From Aquicoccus porphyridii (GTDB taxonomy: Bacteria; Pseudomonadota; Alphaproteobacteria; Rhodobacterales; Rhodobacteraceae), in the NCBI RefSeq assembly GCF_008369105.1, contig NZ_VINQ01000007.1:99962-163961 (forward strand): a stretch of 64,000 bases of DNA, given 5' to 3'. The notes below the pieces were generated by a model. The model saw only the letters and a list, made by a program, of their open reading frames with translations, had not been told where the DNA came from and did not search any database. The position numbers were made by a program, and so were the translations under genes. Below are positions 1-8,642 of the stretch, in pieces (the first letter of the stretch is position 1; the number at the start of each line of letters is the position of its first letter).

Positions 1-1
1 C

Positions 2-859
2 GGGCGACTGCTGCTCAACCCGGGCGACCGGGTCTGGATGGAAAATCCCGGCGCCTCCGGCGCCCGCAACGCGCTTCTGTCGGAAGGTGCCGAACTCGTC
101 CCGGTCGACGTCGACGAACAGGGGCTGGCCGTCTCGGACGGGCTCGCCAAGGCTCCGCATTTCCGCCTCGCCTTCGTGACCCCCTCGCACCAGCAGCCCC
201 TCGGCCACGTCATGTCGCTCAGCCGCCGGTTCGAGCTCCTTCAGGCCGCCGAAGAGGCGCAGGCCCTCATCATCGAAGACGATTACGACGGCGAATTCTA
301 TTACGGCAGCGCCGCCCAGCCCGCCCTGCGTGGCACCGACAATGCCGGCCGGGTGCTCTATGTCGGCACCTTCTCCAAATCGCTCTTCCCGTCGCTCCGG
401 CTGGGCTTCGTGCTGGTGCCGGAACGCATGACCGACATATTCGACCGCATGTTCCAGTTCTGGGCCAGCGGCCCGCCCACCGCCACGCAGGCGATCGTCG
501 CCGACTTCATGGACGAGGGCCATTTCGCCACCCATATCCGCCTGATGCGCCGGCTCTACAAGGCCCGGTACGACGCGCTGGTCGAGGCCTCCCGGTTGCT
601 GCCCGACTGCGTTGCGCTGCAGGAAACCGCAAGCGGCTTCCACACCCCCGCCTTCATATCCGGCAATGTCGACGAACAGGCCCTCGTCTCGCAGGCCGCG
701 GAAAAGGGCGTCACGCTCGCGCCGCTGTCGCGATACTGCCTTGACCCGATCGGCAAATCCGGGCTTGTCTTGGGCTTCGGCAGCGTTGCCCCGGAAGAAA
801 TTCACCGGGGCATCGAGGCGATCCGCGACCTGCCTGCATGGCGCGGGAAATTGGTCTGA
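2..859 (+). CDS. MocR/PdxR-family regulator, aminotransferase-like domain (5' end outside window)
   Basis: The reading frame is open from base 2, so only the C-terminal 285 residues are visible and the usual N-terminal GntR winged helix would lie upstream. What remains is a fold-type I aminotransferase domain: an N-P-G-D-R-V motif at the very start, the IEDDYDGEF segment carrying the pyridine-nitrogen aspartate, and a GTFSKSLFP motif whose lysine codon (377-379) should bind PLP. MocR proteins are transcription factors that sense PLP or amino compounds and often control adjacent genes. The next operon starts 111 bp downstream on the same strand, so control of it is likely but inferred. A free aminotransferase cannot be excluded without the 5' end. 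Confidence 0.85.
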   Translation, partial: GRLLLNPGDRVWMENPGASGARNALLSEGAELVPVDVDEQGLAVSDGLAKAPHFRLAFVTPSHQQPLGHVMSLSRRFELLQAAEEAQALIIEDDYDGEFYYGSAAQPALRGTDNAGRVLYVGTFSKSLFPSLRLGFVLVPERMTDIFDRMFQFWASGPPTATQAIVADFMDEGHFATHIRLMRRLYKARYDALVEASRLLPDCVALQETASGFHTPAFISGNVDEQALVSQAAEKGVTLAPLSRYCLDPIGKSGLVLGFGSVAPEEIHRGIEAIRDLPAWRGKLV

Positions 860-908
860 TCATTTTGTCAAATTGGATATGAAGTAAGGGCCAATCGTCA
901 CCTAGCGT

Positions 909-921
909 TTATCACTGATAA
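909..921. promoter_or_regulatory. Perfect 13-bp inverted repeat upstream of the FAD oxidoreductase
   Basis: TTATCA and TGATAA arms flank a single C. The site lies 50 bp before the oxidoreductase ATG and 50 bp after the MocR stop. Its position suits an operator, but no factor can be assigned; MocR proteins more often bind direct repeats. Confidence 0.3.
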
Positions 922-970
922 CCCGCGCAAGGCGGCGCACGCCATATCCTTGCGCGTCCGGAGGAACCAG

Positions 971-2284
971 ATGGTCGCCAAGACCCCGAACGCACAGCAT
1001 CATCAATGCTACTGGCTCGACGATGTCGGCCCGGCCCCGGAATTTTCCGGCGCGCTGCCCAAATCCGCCGATGTCGTGGTCGTGGGCTCGGGCTATACCG
1101 GGCTGAACGCGGCCATCGAAACGGCGCGCGGCGGGCGCTCCACGCTGGTGCTCGACGCCGAAGACCCGGGCTACGGATGCAGCACCCGCAATGGCGGCCA
1201 GATCAGCACCAGCATCAAGCCGACTGTCGAGAAACTCGCGGCGAAATTCGGCCAGCAGAAGGCCCGCGCCATCCGCGGCGAGGGGGCTTCGGCCCTCGCA
1301 TGGATCGGCGATTTCATCCGCGCCGAGGGACTCGACTGCGATTTCCGCAATGTCGGTCGCTTCCACGCCGCACACACGCCCGACAGCTACGAAACCCTCG
1401 CCCGCGATGCCGAGAAGCTGCGCGCCGACGAAAACATTGAAAGCTTCGCCGTCCCCCGTTCCGAGCAGAAGAAGGAACTGGGCACCGACACCTATCACGG
1501 CGGCGTCGTCTATCCGCAACACTGCTCGCTGCACCCGGCCAAATACCATCGCGGCCTGCTTCGGCTGGCTTCGAAGGCGGGCGCGCAAATCCTCGGGCAC
1601 TGCACCGTCACCGCCATCGAGAGAACGGCCAAGGGCTTCCGCGTCACGACGGCGAAGGGCCACGTGGATGCGCGCGACGTCGTGGTCGCCACCAACGGCT
1701 ACACCACCGGCCTGACGCCGTGGCTGCAACGCCGCGTCATCCCCATCGGAAGCTACATCATCGCCACCGAGGAATTGCCCGAAACACTGGTCGACGAGCT
1801 CTTCCCCACCGACCGGATCGCCAGCGACACCTTCAAGGTTCTCTACTACTACCGCGCCTCGCCCGACCGGAAACGCATCCTGTTCGGCGGCCGCGTCTCG
1901 GCGGCCGAGACCGACCCAGAGATAAGCGGCCCCCGCCTCCGTGAAAGCATGTGCCGCATCTTCCCCCAGTTGGCAGACCGCCAGATCACCCATTCCTGGG
2001 CCGGCACCGTCGCCTACACTTTCGACGAACTGGCCCATACCGGCTGCCATGACGGCGTCCATTACGCGATGGGCTACTGCGGCTCCGGCGTGTCGATGGC
2101 GAGCTATCTCGGCATGCGCACCGGGCAGAAGGTTCTCGGCCAGGCCCAGGGCGCCACCGCCTTCGACGACCTGCCTTTCCCGACACGCCCCCTCTACACC
2201 GGCAAGCCATGGTTCCTGCCCGCGGTGGTCGCCTGGTACCGGTGGATGGACACCCGGCAATACCGGAGGGCCGCCCACGGTTAG
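971..2284 (+). CDS. FAD-dependent amine oxidoreductase (DAO family, PuuB-like)
   Basis: The 437-residue protein has the D-amino-acid-oxidase fold used by gamma-glutamylputrescine oxidase and sarcosine oxidase-like enzymes, which oxidise amines to imines or aldehydes. The FAD dinucleotide motif GSGYTG is at about residues 39-44 and is followed by an acidic strand end (LVLDAE). A STRNGGQIS motif, typical of the PuuB group, follows at about residue 74. The ATG at 971 is preferred over an in-frame TTG at 950 because a GGAGG lies five bases before it. It opens an operon with a polyamine-type ABC importer, so it probably oxidises the imported amine. The exact substrate is unknown. Confidence 0.85.
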   Translation: MVAKTPNAQHHQCYWLDDVGPAPEFSGALPKSADVVVVGSGYTGLNAAIETARGGRSTLVLDAEDPGYGCSTRNGGQISTSIKPTVEKLAAKFGQQKARAIRGEGASALAWIGDFIRAEGLDCDFRNVGRFHAAHTPDSYETLARDAEKLRADENIESFAVPRSEQKKELGTDTYHGGVVYPQHCSLHPAKYHRGLLRLASKAGAQILGHCTVTAIERTAKGFRVTTAKGHVDARDVVVATNGYTTGLTPWLQRRVIPIGSYIIATEELPETLVDELFPTDRIASDTFKVLYYYRASPDRKRILFGGRVSAAETDPEISGPRLRESMCRIFPQLADRQITHSWAGTVAYTFDELAHTGCHDGVHYAMGYCGSGVSMASYLGMRTGQKVLGQAQGATAFDDLPFPTRPLYTGKPWFLPAVVAWYRWMDTRQYRRAAHG

Positions 2285-2387
2285 CAAGAAATTTTCGCGG
2301 GTGCGCGCCGAGCCCGCAAAAGACAAGAACAACCGGCAAAGGCCGCACCGCACGCGGCATATCCAACTCTGACAGGAGGACCACGAC

Positions 2388-3431
2388 ATGAAACGTATAC
2401 TCGCCGCGCCCCTTGCGGTCGCCCTGCTGGCATCGACCAGCGCGCACGCCCAGGACAAGGAAATTACCGTCGCATCCTGGGGCGGCTCCTATCAGGAGGC
2501 GCAGAGCAAGGCGCTTTTCGAGCCCGCCTCCGAGGCGATGGGCATCACCGTGAAGCAGGAAACCTATGGCGGCATGGCCGACGTGCGCCTTCAGGTCTCC
2601 ACCGGTCAGGTCACCTACGACATCGTCGCCAGCGGCTCCGGCTCCGCCGCCCGCGCCGGGGCCGAAGGGCTGCTTGAAAAGCTCGATTACGACGTGATCG
2701 ACGTCTCGGATTTCTACGAGTCGCTCTATTCCGACTATTGCATCGGCGGCGACGTGTTCTCGGTCGTGGCGGCATGGAACACCAACACCTATGGCGAGGA
2801 CGGCCCGCAGAACTGGGCGGATTTCTTCGATACCGAGAAATTCCCCGGAAGCCGCGCCTACCGCAACACGGTCTCCGGCGCGCTTGAACCCGCGCTCATG
2901 GCCGATGGCGTCGCGCCCGAAGATGTCTACGACGTGCTCGATTCCGAGGAAGGCATCGAACGCGCCCTCGACAAGATCCGCGAACTGCGCCCCAACATCG
3001 CCGTCTACTGGTCGTCGGGTGCCCAGCACGCCCAGTTGATGAAGGATGGCGAAGTCGACATGACCACCGGCTGGAACGGCCGGTTCGACAACGCCGCCAA
3101 GGATGGCGGCAAGGTCTCCTACACCTTCAACCAGGCGCTGCTCGATTACGACTGTTTCGCAATCCCCAAAGGCGCGCCGAACAAGGATCTCGCGATGGCG
3201 TTCCTCGCCGAGATATCCAAGGCGGAATACCAGGACGATCTGCCGAAATACATCACCTATGGCCCGACCAACAAGAGCGCCTACGACACCGGCGAGATCT
3301 CCGCGGAGGTCGCGGCCGGCCTCCCGTCTTCCCCAGAGAACGCCGCCAAACAGCTGCCGATCTCGCTCGAGTGGTACACCAAATGGGAACAGACCGCCGC
3401 CGAGATGTATCAGGACATGCTGACCGAGTAA
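2388..3431 (+). CDS. Periplasmic substrate-binding protein, spermidine/putrescine-type ABC importer
   Basis: The 347-residue protein starts with a signal peptide (MKRILAAPLAVALLASTSAHA, cleaved near residue 21). The mature part begins with the KEITVASWGGSYQEAQ strand characteristic of family 1 solute-binding proteins of the PotD/PotF and YnjB-like groups. It should capture the substrate in the periplasm and deliver it to the permeases encoded at 4607-6324. An AGGAGG lies nine bases before the ATG. The sequence departs from classical PotD (for example SWGG rather than NWGNY), so a polyamine is only one candidate; aminated organic acids and related compounds are also possible. Confidence 0.88.
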   Translation: MKRILAAPLAVALLASTSAHAQDKEITVASWGGSYQEAQSKALFEPASEAMGITVKQETYGGMADVRLQVSTGQVTYDIVASGSGSAARAGAEGLLEKLDYDVIDVSDFYESLYSDYCIGGDVFSVVAAWNTNTYGEDGPQNWADFFDTEKFPGSRAYRNTVSGALEPALMADGVAPEDVYDVLDSEEGIERALDKIRELRPNIAVYWSSGAQHAQLMKDGEVDMTTGWNGRFDNAAKDGGKVSYTFNQALLDYDCFAIPKGAPNKDLAMAFLAEISKAEYQDDLPKYITYGPTNKSAYDTGEISAEVAAGLPSSPENAAKQLPISLEWYTKWEQTAAEMYQDMLTE

Positions 3432-3452
3432 GCTGTCCCTGAGACCTGAAAC

Positions 3453-3480
3453 GGGCGGGTGCCGTAAAAGGCGCCCGTCC
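3453..3480 (+). terminator. Intercistronic stem-loop after the binding-protein gene
   Basis: An 11-bp stem (arms 3453-3463 and 3470-3480, two G-T wobbles) closes a GTAAAA loop. No T-run follows, so full termination is doubtful. Hairpins at this point in importer operons commonly protect the binding-protein message and reduce read-through into the ATPase gene. Confidence 0.5.
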
Positions 3481-3515
3481 CAGCACGACAAGCCACATCC
3501 CGAGGGGGAACCGAC

Positions 3516-4604
3516 TTGACAACCAGAGCCACGGAAGCACTGCCGATTTCGGTGCGCAACGTCACCAAGACCTACGGGCCGGTCAACGCGCTCGACGATG
3601 TGTCGCTCGAGGTGAAAAGTGGCGAGTTCCTCACGCTTCTGGGGCCGTCCGGGTCGGGCAAGACGACGCTGCTGATGGTTTTGGCGGGCTTCACGCGGCC
3701 CGATTGCGGCAGCCTGAAATTCGGCGATGACGAGGTGATCCGCAAACCGCCGCACCTGCGCGAGGTGGGCATGACGTTCCAAAGCTACGCGCTGTTTCCG
3801 CACATGACCGTTGCGGGCAATGTCGGTTACCCGCTCCGCCTGCGCAAACGGCCCAAATCCGAGATCGCCGAGCGCGTCGAACGCGCGCTCGAGACCGTGC
3901 AGCTCGGCGGCTATGGCGAGCGGCGCATCGACCAGCTTTCGGGCGGCCAGAAACAGCGCGTCGCCGTTGCCCGCGCCATCGTTTTCGAACCGCGCATCCT
4001 GCTGATGGACGAACCGCTTTCGGCCCTCGACAAGAAGCTGCGCGACCAGATGCAGATTGAACTGCGCCACCTGCACGAACAGCTGGGAATGACCACGGTC
4101 TACGTCACCCACGACCAACGCGAGGCGCTGACCATGTCCGACCGCATCGCCGTGGTGAACCACGGCCGGATCATGCAGCTCTCCACCCCGCGCGATCTCT
4201 ACGAACGCCCTGCCAACCGCTTCGTGGCCGATTTCATCGGCGAGTCCACCTTCCTGCCGGTCCGCCGCACCGACTCCGATGTGTTCTACGGCGACACCCC
4301 CCTGCACTACAGCGGCGATCTCCCCGAAACGCCCGACCTCCTCCTGATGATCCGCCCCGAACGTGTCGTCCTCTCTGCGAACGGCCCCGTCGAAGGCGCC
4401 AACAACTTCACCGCCACCGCCAGCAACGTGGTCTATCAGGGCGACAGCTTCCTGCTCCATGCCTGGCTTCAGGACGGCCAGCAGGTCGTCATGCGCGGCG
4501 CGGTGCGCGGCAACAGCGCCACCGCACTCCCGGTCGTGGGCGATCAGGTCACCCTGACCATGTCCCCCGAAGACACGGTCCTGATCGACGGGCGCGAGGC
4601 ATAG
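3516..4604 (+). CDS. ABC importer ATPase, PotA-like
   Basis: The 362-residue nucleotide-binding subunit has Walker A GPSGSGKTT at about residues 43-51, the FQSYALFPHMTV Q-loop region, the LSGGQKQRV signature, Walker [12 protein letters not shown] and a C-terminal TOBE-like regulatory domain. This is the standard architecture of polyamine and iron type importers. The start is a TTG at 3516 preceded by GAGGGGG; no ATG fits the conserved N-terminus. It energises the permease pair encoded immediately downstream (2-bp gap). Confidence 0.92.
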   Translation: MTTRATEALPISVRNVTKTYGPVNALDDVSLEVKSGEFLTLLGPSGSGKTTLLMVLAGFTRPDCGSLKFGDDEVIRKPPHLREVGMTFQSYALFPHMTVAGNVGYPLRLRKRPKSEIAERVERALETVQLGGYGERRIDQLSGGQKQRVAVARAIVFEPRILLMDEPLSALDKKLRDQMQIELRHLHEQLGMTTVYVTHDQREALTMSDRIAVVNHGRIMQLSTPRDLYERPANRFVADFIGESTFLPVRRTDSDVFYGDTPLHYSGDLPETPDLLLMIRPERVVLSANGPVEGANNFTATASNVVYQGDSFLLHAWLQDGQQVVMRGAVRGNSATALPVVGDQVTLTMSPEDTVLIDGREA

Positions 4605-4606
4605 GC

Positions 4607-5503
4607 ATGTCCATGACAACCGCCACCCTGCGCCCCAACGAAACCGGCCTGCGCACCGACGGGCGGCTCGAACGGCTCCGGCTCTTCGGCCTCAGCTCGC
4701 CCGCGATGCTGCTCATCCTCGTGATCCTTGTCATCCCGGTGGGATGGCTCTTCTACGTCTCCTTCATCGGCGCGAACGGAGAATTCTCGCTGGAAAACTA
4801 CGAGCGGATGATCAAACGCCGCTCCTACATCCGCATCTTCATCACCACCTTCCAGGTCAGCGTGCTGACCACCGGCCTGTGCATCCTCATCGGCTACCCG
4901 CTCGCCTATTTCATGGCGCAGTTGCCCAACCGGCTGGCCAACCTCTGCCTCATCACCGTCCTCCTGCCATTCTGGACATCGCTTCTCGTGCGCACCTACG
5001 CCTGGCTGGTGCTGCTCCAGAAACAGGGGCTGGTGAACCAATGGGCCATGTCGCTGGGCCTCTGGGACGAACCGCTCAAGATCGTGCACAACATGACCGG
5101 CACCCTGATCGGCATGGTGCATATCATGCTGCCCTTCCTGATCCTTCCGGTCTACGGCGCCATGAAGGCCATCGACCGTGACTACCTCATGGCCGCCTCC
5201 AACCTCGGTGCGACACCCCGCAAGGCGTTCTGGACCGTGTTCTTCCCGCTGACCACGCCGGGCCTCTTCGCGGGCGCGCTCATGGTCTTCATCCTCTGCC
5301 TCGGCTTCTTCGTCACCCCGGCAGTGCTGGGCGGCGGCAAGGTCATCATGGTGTCGATGAAGATCGTCTCGAACATCGAGCTTTTCGTGAACTGGGGCGC
5401 GGCCAGCGCAATGGGTGTGGTCCTGCTGATCATGACCCTCGTGATCCTGTGGATCGCCTCCCGGTTCCTGAGGCTCGACCAGATCACGTCAGGAGGGCGC
5501 TGA
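4607..5503 (+). CDS. ABC importer permease, PotB-like
   Basis: The 298-residue inner-membrane protein has about six hydrophobic segments. The EAA-type cytoplasmic loop (AASNLGATPRKAFWTVFFPLT) contacts the ATPase. A roughly 30-residue polar N-terminus precedes the first membrane span. The gene starts two bases after the ATPase stop, and its TGA overlaps the next gene's ATG by one base, so the subunits are probably translationally coupled. Confidence 0.9.
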   Translation: MSMTTATLRPNETGLRTDGRLERLRLFGLSSPAMLLILVILVIPVGWLFYVSFIGANGEFSLENYERMIKRRSYIRIFITTFQVSVLTTGLCILIGYPLAYFMAQLPNRLANLCLITVLLPFWTSLLVRTYAWLVLLQKQGLVNQWAMSLGLWDEPLKIVHNMTGTLIGMVHIMLPFLILPVYGAMKAIDRDYLMAASNLGATPRKAFWTVFFPLTTPGLFAGALMVFILCLGFFVTPAVLGGGKVIMVSMKIVSNIELFVNWGAASAMGVVLLIMTLVILWIASRFLRLDQITSGGR

Positions 5504-6324
5504 TGGCAAACTGGCTCAAATCCCCGGCCTCCGAAACCCAGGTCACCCACGGCCAGCGCCTCTGGCTCTACGTCTTCGCGGTGATCACCATGATCCTGCT
5601 GGTGACACCGACGCTGATCGTGATCCCGATGTCCTTCTCCGACAGCCAGTATCTCGAATTCCCGCCCGACAAGTGGTCAACCCGCTGGTACGACAATTTC
5701 TTCGGCTCCGACGAATGGATGCAGGCGGCACGCACCTCGATCCAGACGGCGATCCTGACCATGCTTGTCGCCACCCCGGTGGGCGTGGCCTCGGCCTATG
5801 GGCTGCACACCTCGAACGTGCCCTTCGTGCGCATGGCCTTCGTGATGATGATCACGCCGATGATGGTGCCGCTCGTGCTGGTCGCCATCGGCGCATTCTA
5901 CGCCTATGTGCAGCTCAACATCCTCTACACCGTCACCGGCCTCGTGCTGGCCCACACCGTGCTCGCCTTGCCGCTGGTGATCATCGTCACCGGCTCGGCG
6001 CTCAAGGGCTACGACATGAGCCAGGAACAGGCTGCGCGCAGCCTCGGCGCCCCGCGCTGGAAGGCGTTCTTCACCGTCACCCTGCCGCAGATCCGCTTTG
6101 CGGTGGTGACAAGCGCGCTTCTGGCCTTCCTGACCTCCTTCGACGAGGTGGTCGTCGCCATGTTCATCTCCGGCGGCGACAACCCGACGCTCACCCGCAA
6201 CATGTTCAACGCGCTGCGCGATCAGATCGACCCGACCATCGCCGCGATCTCGACCCTGATGATCTTCGTCACCACCGTGATGATGATCCTGGCCCAGATC
6301 TTCGGCCAGCAGAACAAGCCCTGA
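5503..6324 (+). CDS. ABC importer permease, PotC-like
   Basis: This is the second permease half, 273 residues, with an N-terminal membrane span after about 20 residues and an EAA loop (QAARSLGAPRWKAFFTVTLP). The ATG at 5503 shares its first base with the stop of the upstream permease and has AGGAGGG seven bases before it. A longer in-frame extension from 5449 would only add out-of-frame shadow of the partner gene. With the partner permease it forms the translocation channel. Confidence 0.9.
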   Translation: MANWLKSPASETQVTHGQRLWLYVFAVITMILLVTPTLIVIPMSFSDSQYLEFPPDKWSTRWYDNFFGSDEWMQAARTSIQTAILTMLVATPVGVASAYGLHTSNVPFVRMAFVMMITPMMVPLVLVAIGAFYAYVQLNILYTVTGLVLAHTVLALPLVIIVTGSALKGYDMSQEQAARSLGAPRWKAFFTVTLPQIRFAVVTSALLAFLTSFDEVVVAMFISGGDNPTLTRNMFNALRDQIDPTIAAISTLMIFVTTVMMILAQIFGQQNKP

Positions 6325-6369
6325 GCGCGCGGTACAGCCCCTTGCCATGCCTGATGACCGGAGGACCGG

Positions 6370-6735
6370 ATGATCGACCTCAAGACCTTTGAAAACCTCG
6401 CCGACACCCCGCTTGCCGATTTCGCCGCCAAGCCCACCACCTTGACCGAAGGGCAAGTGGAAGCCTCCAACCTGCTCTGGACCTCGGCCGACGGGCGCAC
6501 CAGGATCGGTGTGTGGGAATGCACGCCCGGTCATTTCACCGCTGATCGGACGGCGGCGGGCGAGTATTGTCACATCATTTCGGGCCGGGCCACGGTCAGC
6601 GGATCGGCCGGTCAGGGCGCTCGTGATGTCGGTCCGGGCGACCTGCTCATCCTGCCGCAGGGCTGGACCGGGGAATGGATCATTCACGAACGCATGCGCA
6701 AGCTCTTCGTGATCAGCGCCTCGCCCGACATCTGA
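6370..6735 (+). CDS. Small cupin-domain protein (Cupin_3/EutQ-like)
   Basis: This 121-residue protein is almost entirely one cupin barrel: GVWECTPGHFTADR, GEYCHIISGRATVS and the GPGDLLILPQGWTGEW turn. Similar stand-alone cupins are frequent in amine and amino-acid catabolic operons, where their role is usually unproven (metal-dependent enzyme or ligand sensor). An ACCGGAGGACCGG ribosome-binding region precedes the ATG. It sits between the importer and the GMC oxidoreductase, so it probably serves the same substrate pathway. No catalytic activity can be assigned. Confidence 0.8.
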   Translation: MIDLKTFENLADTPLADFAAKPTTLTEGQVEASNLLWTSADGRTRIGVWECTPGHFTADRTAAGEYCHIISGRATVSGSAGQGARDVGPGDLLILPQGWTGEWIIHERMRKLFVISASPDI

Positions 6736-6749
6736 GGCCGGGGCCTGTC

Positions 6750-8378
6750 ATGTCCGAGTTTGACTTCATCATCGTCGGCGCCGGATCGGCCGGCTGCGTT
6801 CTGGCCAACCGCCTGAGCGAGAACGGAAAATACAGCATCCTTCTGCTCGAGGCGGGCGGCAGCGATCTGAACCTCTGGATCTGGATGCCGATCGGCTACG
6901 GCAAGACCTTCTATCGCAAAAGCGTCAACTGGATGTACCAGACCGAGCCCGACCCCGGTATCGGCGGCCGCGTCTCCTACTGGCCGCGCGGCAAGGTGAT
7001 GGGCGGATCGAGCTCGATCAACGCCATGGTCTACGTGCGCGGCCAGCCCGAGGATTTCGACGAATGGCGCGACATGGGCAACCCCGGCTGGGGCTGGGAT
7101 GACGTGCTGCCCTATTTCCGTAAATGCGAAACCAACGACCGCGGCGCCGACACGTGGCGCGGCGGCGACGGCCCGCTCCATGTCTGCACGGTGGACCGCG
7201 ACCTGCACCCGCTCTGCGCCGATTTCATTCAGGCCGGGCAGGAATTGCAGTTCCCCCGCAACCCCGATTTCAACGGCGCCACGCAGGAAGGCGTCGGCAC
7301 CTACCAGAACACCGCCCGCGACGGCATGCGCATGTCCACCGCCCGCGCCTATATCCGCCCGGCGCGGAAACGCCCCAACCTCCGGGTCGAAACCCACGCC
7401 CACGCCACGCGTCTTCTTTTCGACGGCCAGCGCGCCACCGGCGTCACCTACAGCCAGCGCGGCAGGCTCAAGGAAGCCCGCGCCCGGCGCGAGGTCATCC
7501 TCTCCGCGGGCGCGATCAACTCGCCCCAGATCCTGCAACTCTCCGGCATCGGCCCCGGCGACGCTTTGCGCGCCCACGGCATCGAGGTGGTCAAGGACAT
7601 CCCCGGTGTCGGACAGCACCTGCAGGACCATCTCGGCATCGACTATCTCTTCCGCGCCCGCGTCCCCACGCTCAACCAGCAGCTTCGCCCATGGTATGGC
7701 AAGCTCTGGCATGGCCTGCGCTACGTGCTCGCCCGGCGTGGCCCGCTCTCGCTCGGCGTCAACCAGGCCGGCGGCTTCGTCCGCACACGGCCGGGGCTGG
7801 AACGACCCAACATGCAGCTTTTCTTCTCGCCCGTCAGCTACACCAAGGCACCGCCTGGAAAACGCCCCCTGATGAACCCCGACGCGTTTCCGGGCTTCCT
7901 CCTTGGCGCCCAGCCCACGCGCCCCACGAGCCGCGGCCAAATCGCCCTGCGCTCACCCGACCCGTTCGACGCGCCGCGGATTCATCCGCGCTACCTTTCC
8001 ACCGAGACCGACATGCAGGACATGCTCGAAGGCTCGAAACTCATGCGCCGCTTCGCCGAAACCCCGGCCTTGGCGCGGTTGATCGAGGCAGAAATCGCAC
8101 CGGGCCCCGAGGTCCAGACCGACGAGGCGTTCATCGCCGACATCCGCCGCCGCGCCGGTACGGTCTTTCACCCGGTCGGCACCTGCCGGATGGGGCCGGA
8201 GTCGCGCAAAGACGTCGTCGACGCCCGGCTCCGGGTGCACGGTGTCGACGGTCTACGCGTCGTCGATGCGTCGGTTTTCCCGACCCTCACCTCGGGCAAC
8301 ACCAACGCGCCGGTCATCATGCTGGGGGAAAAGGCCGCCGACCTGATCCTTGGGGATCACGCCGGCGCGACCGGATAA
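6750..8378 (+). CDS. GMC-family FAD oxidoreductase (choline/alcohol dehydrogenase-like)
   Basis: The 542-residue enzyme begins with the FAD Rossmann motif VGAGSAGCVLANRLSE and the downstream LLLEAGG acidic end. It carries the GMC signatures GGSSSINAMVYVRGQ and SAGAINSPQILQLSGIG. The catalytic region near the C-terminus reads FHPVGTCRMG and later TSGNTNAPVIM. It should oxidise an alcohol to an aldehyde with FAD, as choline dehydrogenase and alkanol dehydrogenases do. The ATG at 6750 begins 15 bp after the cupin stop. Together with the FAD amine oxidase it suggests that the imported molecule carries both amino and hydroxyl groups, but that is inference. Confidence 0.9.
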   Translation: MSEFDFIIVGAGSAGCVLANRLSENGKYSILLLEAGGSDLNLWIWMPIGYGKTFYRKSVNWMYQTEPDPGIGGRVSYWPRGKVMGGSSSINAMVYVRGQPEDFDEWRDMGNPGWGWDDVLPYFRKCETNDRGADTWRGGDGPLHVCTVDRDLHPLCADFIQAGQELQFPRNPDFNGATQEGVGTYQNTARDGMRMSTARAYIRPARKRPNLRVETHAHATRLLFDGQRATGVTYSQRGRLKEARARREVILSAGAINSPQILQLSGIGPGDALRAHGIEVVKDIPGVGQHLQDHLGIDYLFRARVPTLNQQLRPWYGKLWHGLRYVLARRGPLSLGVNQAGGFVRTRPGLERPNMQLFFSPVSYTKAPPGKRPLMNPDAFPGFLLGAQPTRPTSRGQIALRSPDPFDAPRIHPRYLSTETDMQDMLEGSKLMRRFAETPALARLIEAEIAPGPEVQTDEAFIADIRRRAGTVFHPVGTCRMGPESRKDVVDARLRVHGVDGLRVVDASVFPTLTSGNTNAPVIMLGEKAADLILGDHAGATG

Positions 8379-8642
8379 ACGCCTGTTTCCATGCGCAAGT
8401 CGCGAAAGCGGCCCGGACCTGGCCGGAAGGCTTTGGGGGATGATCAGCACCCGCAACCCGATCGCGTCGGTGCTGCATCCCGGGTTTCGCCATCTCGGTT
8501 TTCGGCGTGGGCACGGCAGTTTTCCATAGCCTAATCAACGTGTTGCACAAGATTCACAAGGTAGAACCGCAACGCTCTCGTTGATCTGAGCTACCGGCGT
8601 GCCCTTATCTGTCGATCCGATCCGCGTCACAGGCCCCTCCCG

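Noticed and set aside
950-970. TTG start extending the FAD oxidoreductase by seven residues
   Set aside because: The ATG at 971 has a well-spaced GGAGG and the extension is not conserved-looking.
902-2458. Minus-strand open frame of 518 codons
   Set aside because: It is a shadow of the FAD oxidoreductase gene with no recognisable motif.
1986-4619. Very long minus-strand open frame (877 codons) opposite the binding-protein and ATPase genes
   Set aside because: It is antisense to three well-supported genes, spans their boundaries and has low-complexity composition. Long antisense frames are expected in GC-rich codon-biased DNA.
6684-7940. Minus-strand 418-codon frame opposite the GMC oxidoreductase
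   Set aside because: It has no motifs and the plus-strand gene is unambiguous.
8379-8642. Possible hutU remnant in the gap after hutG
   Set aside because: No urocanase motif is visible in any frame of this 264-bp interval.
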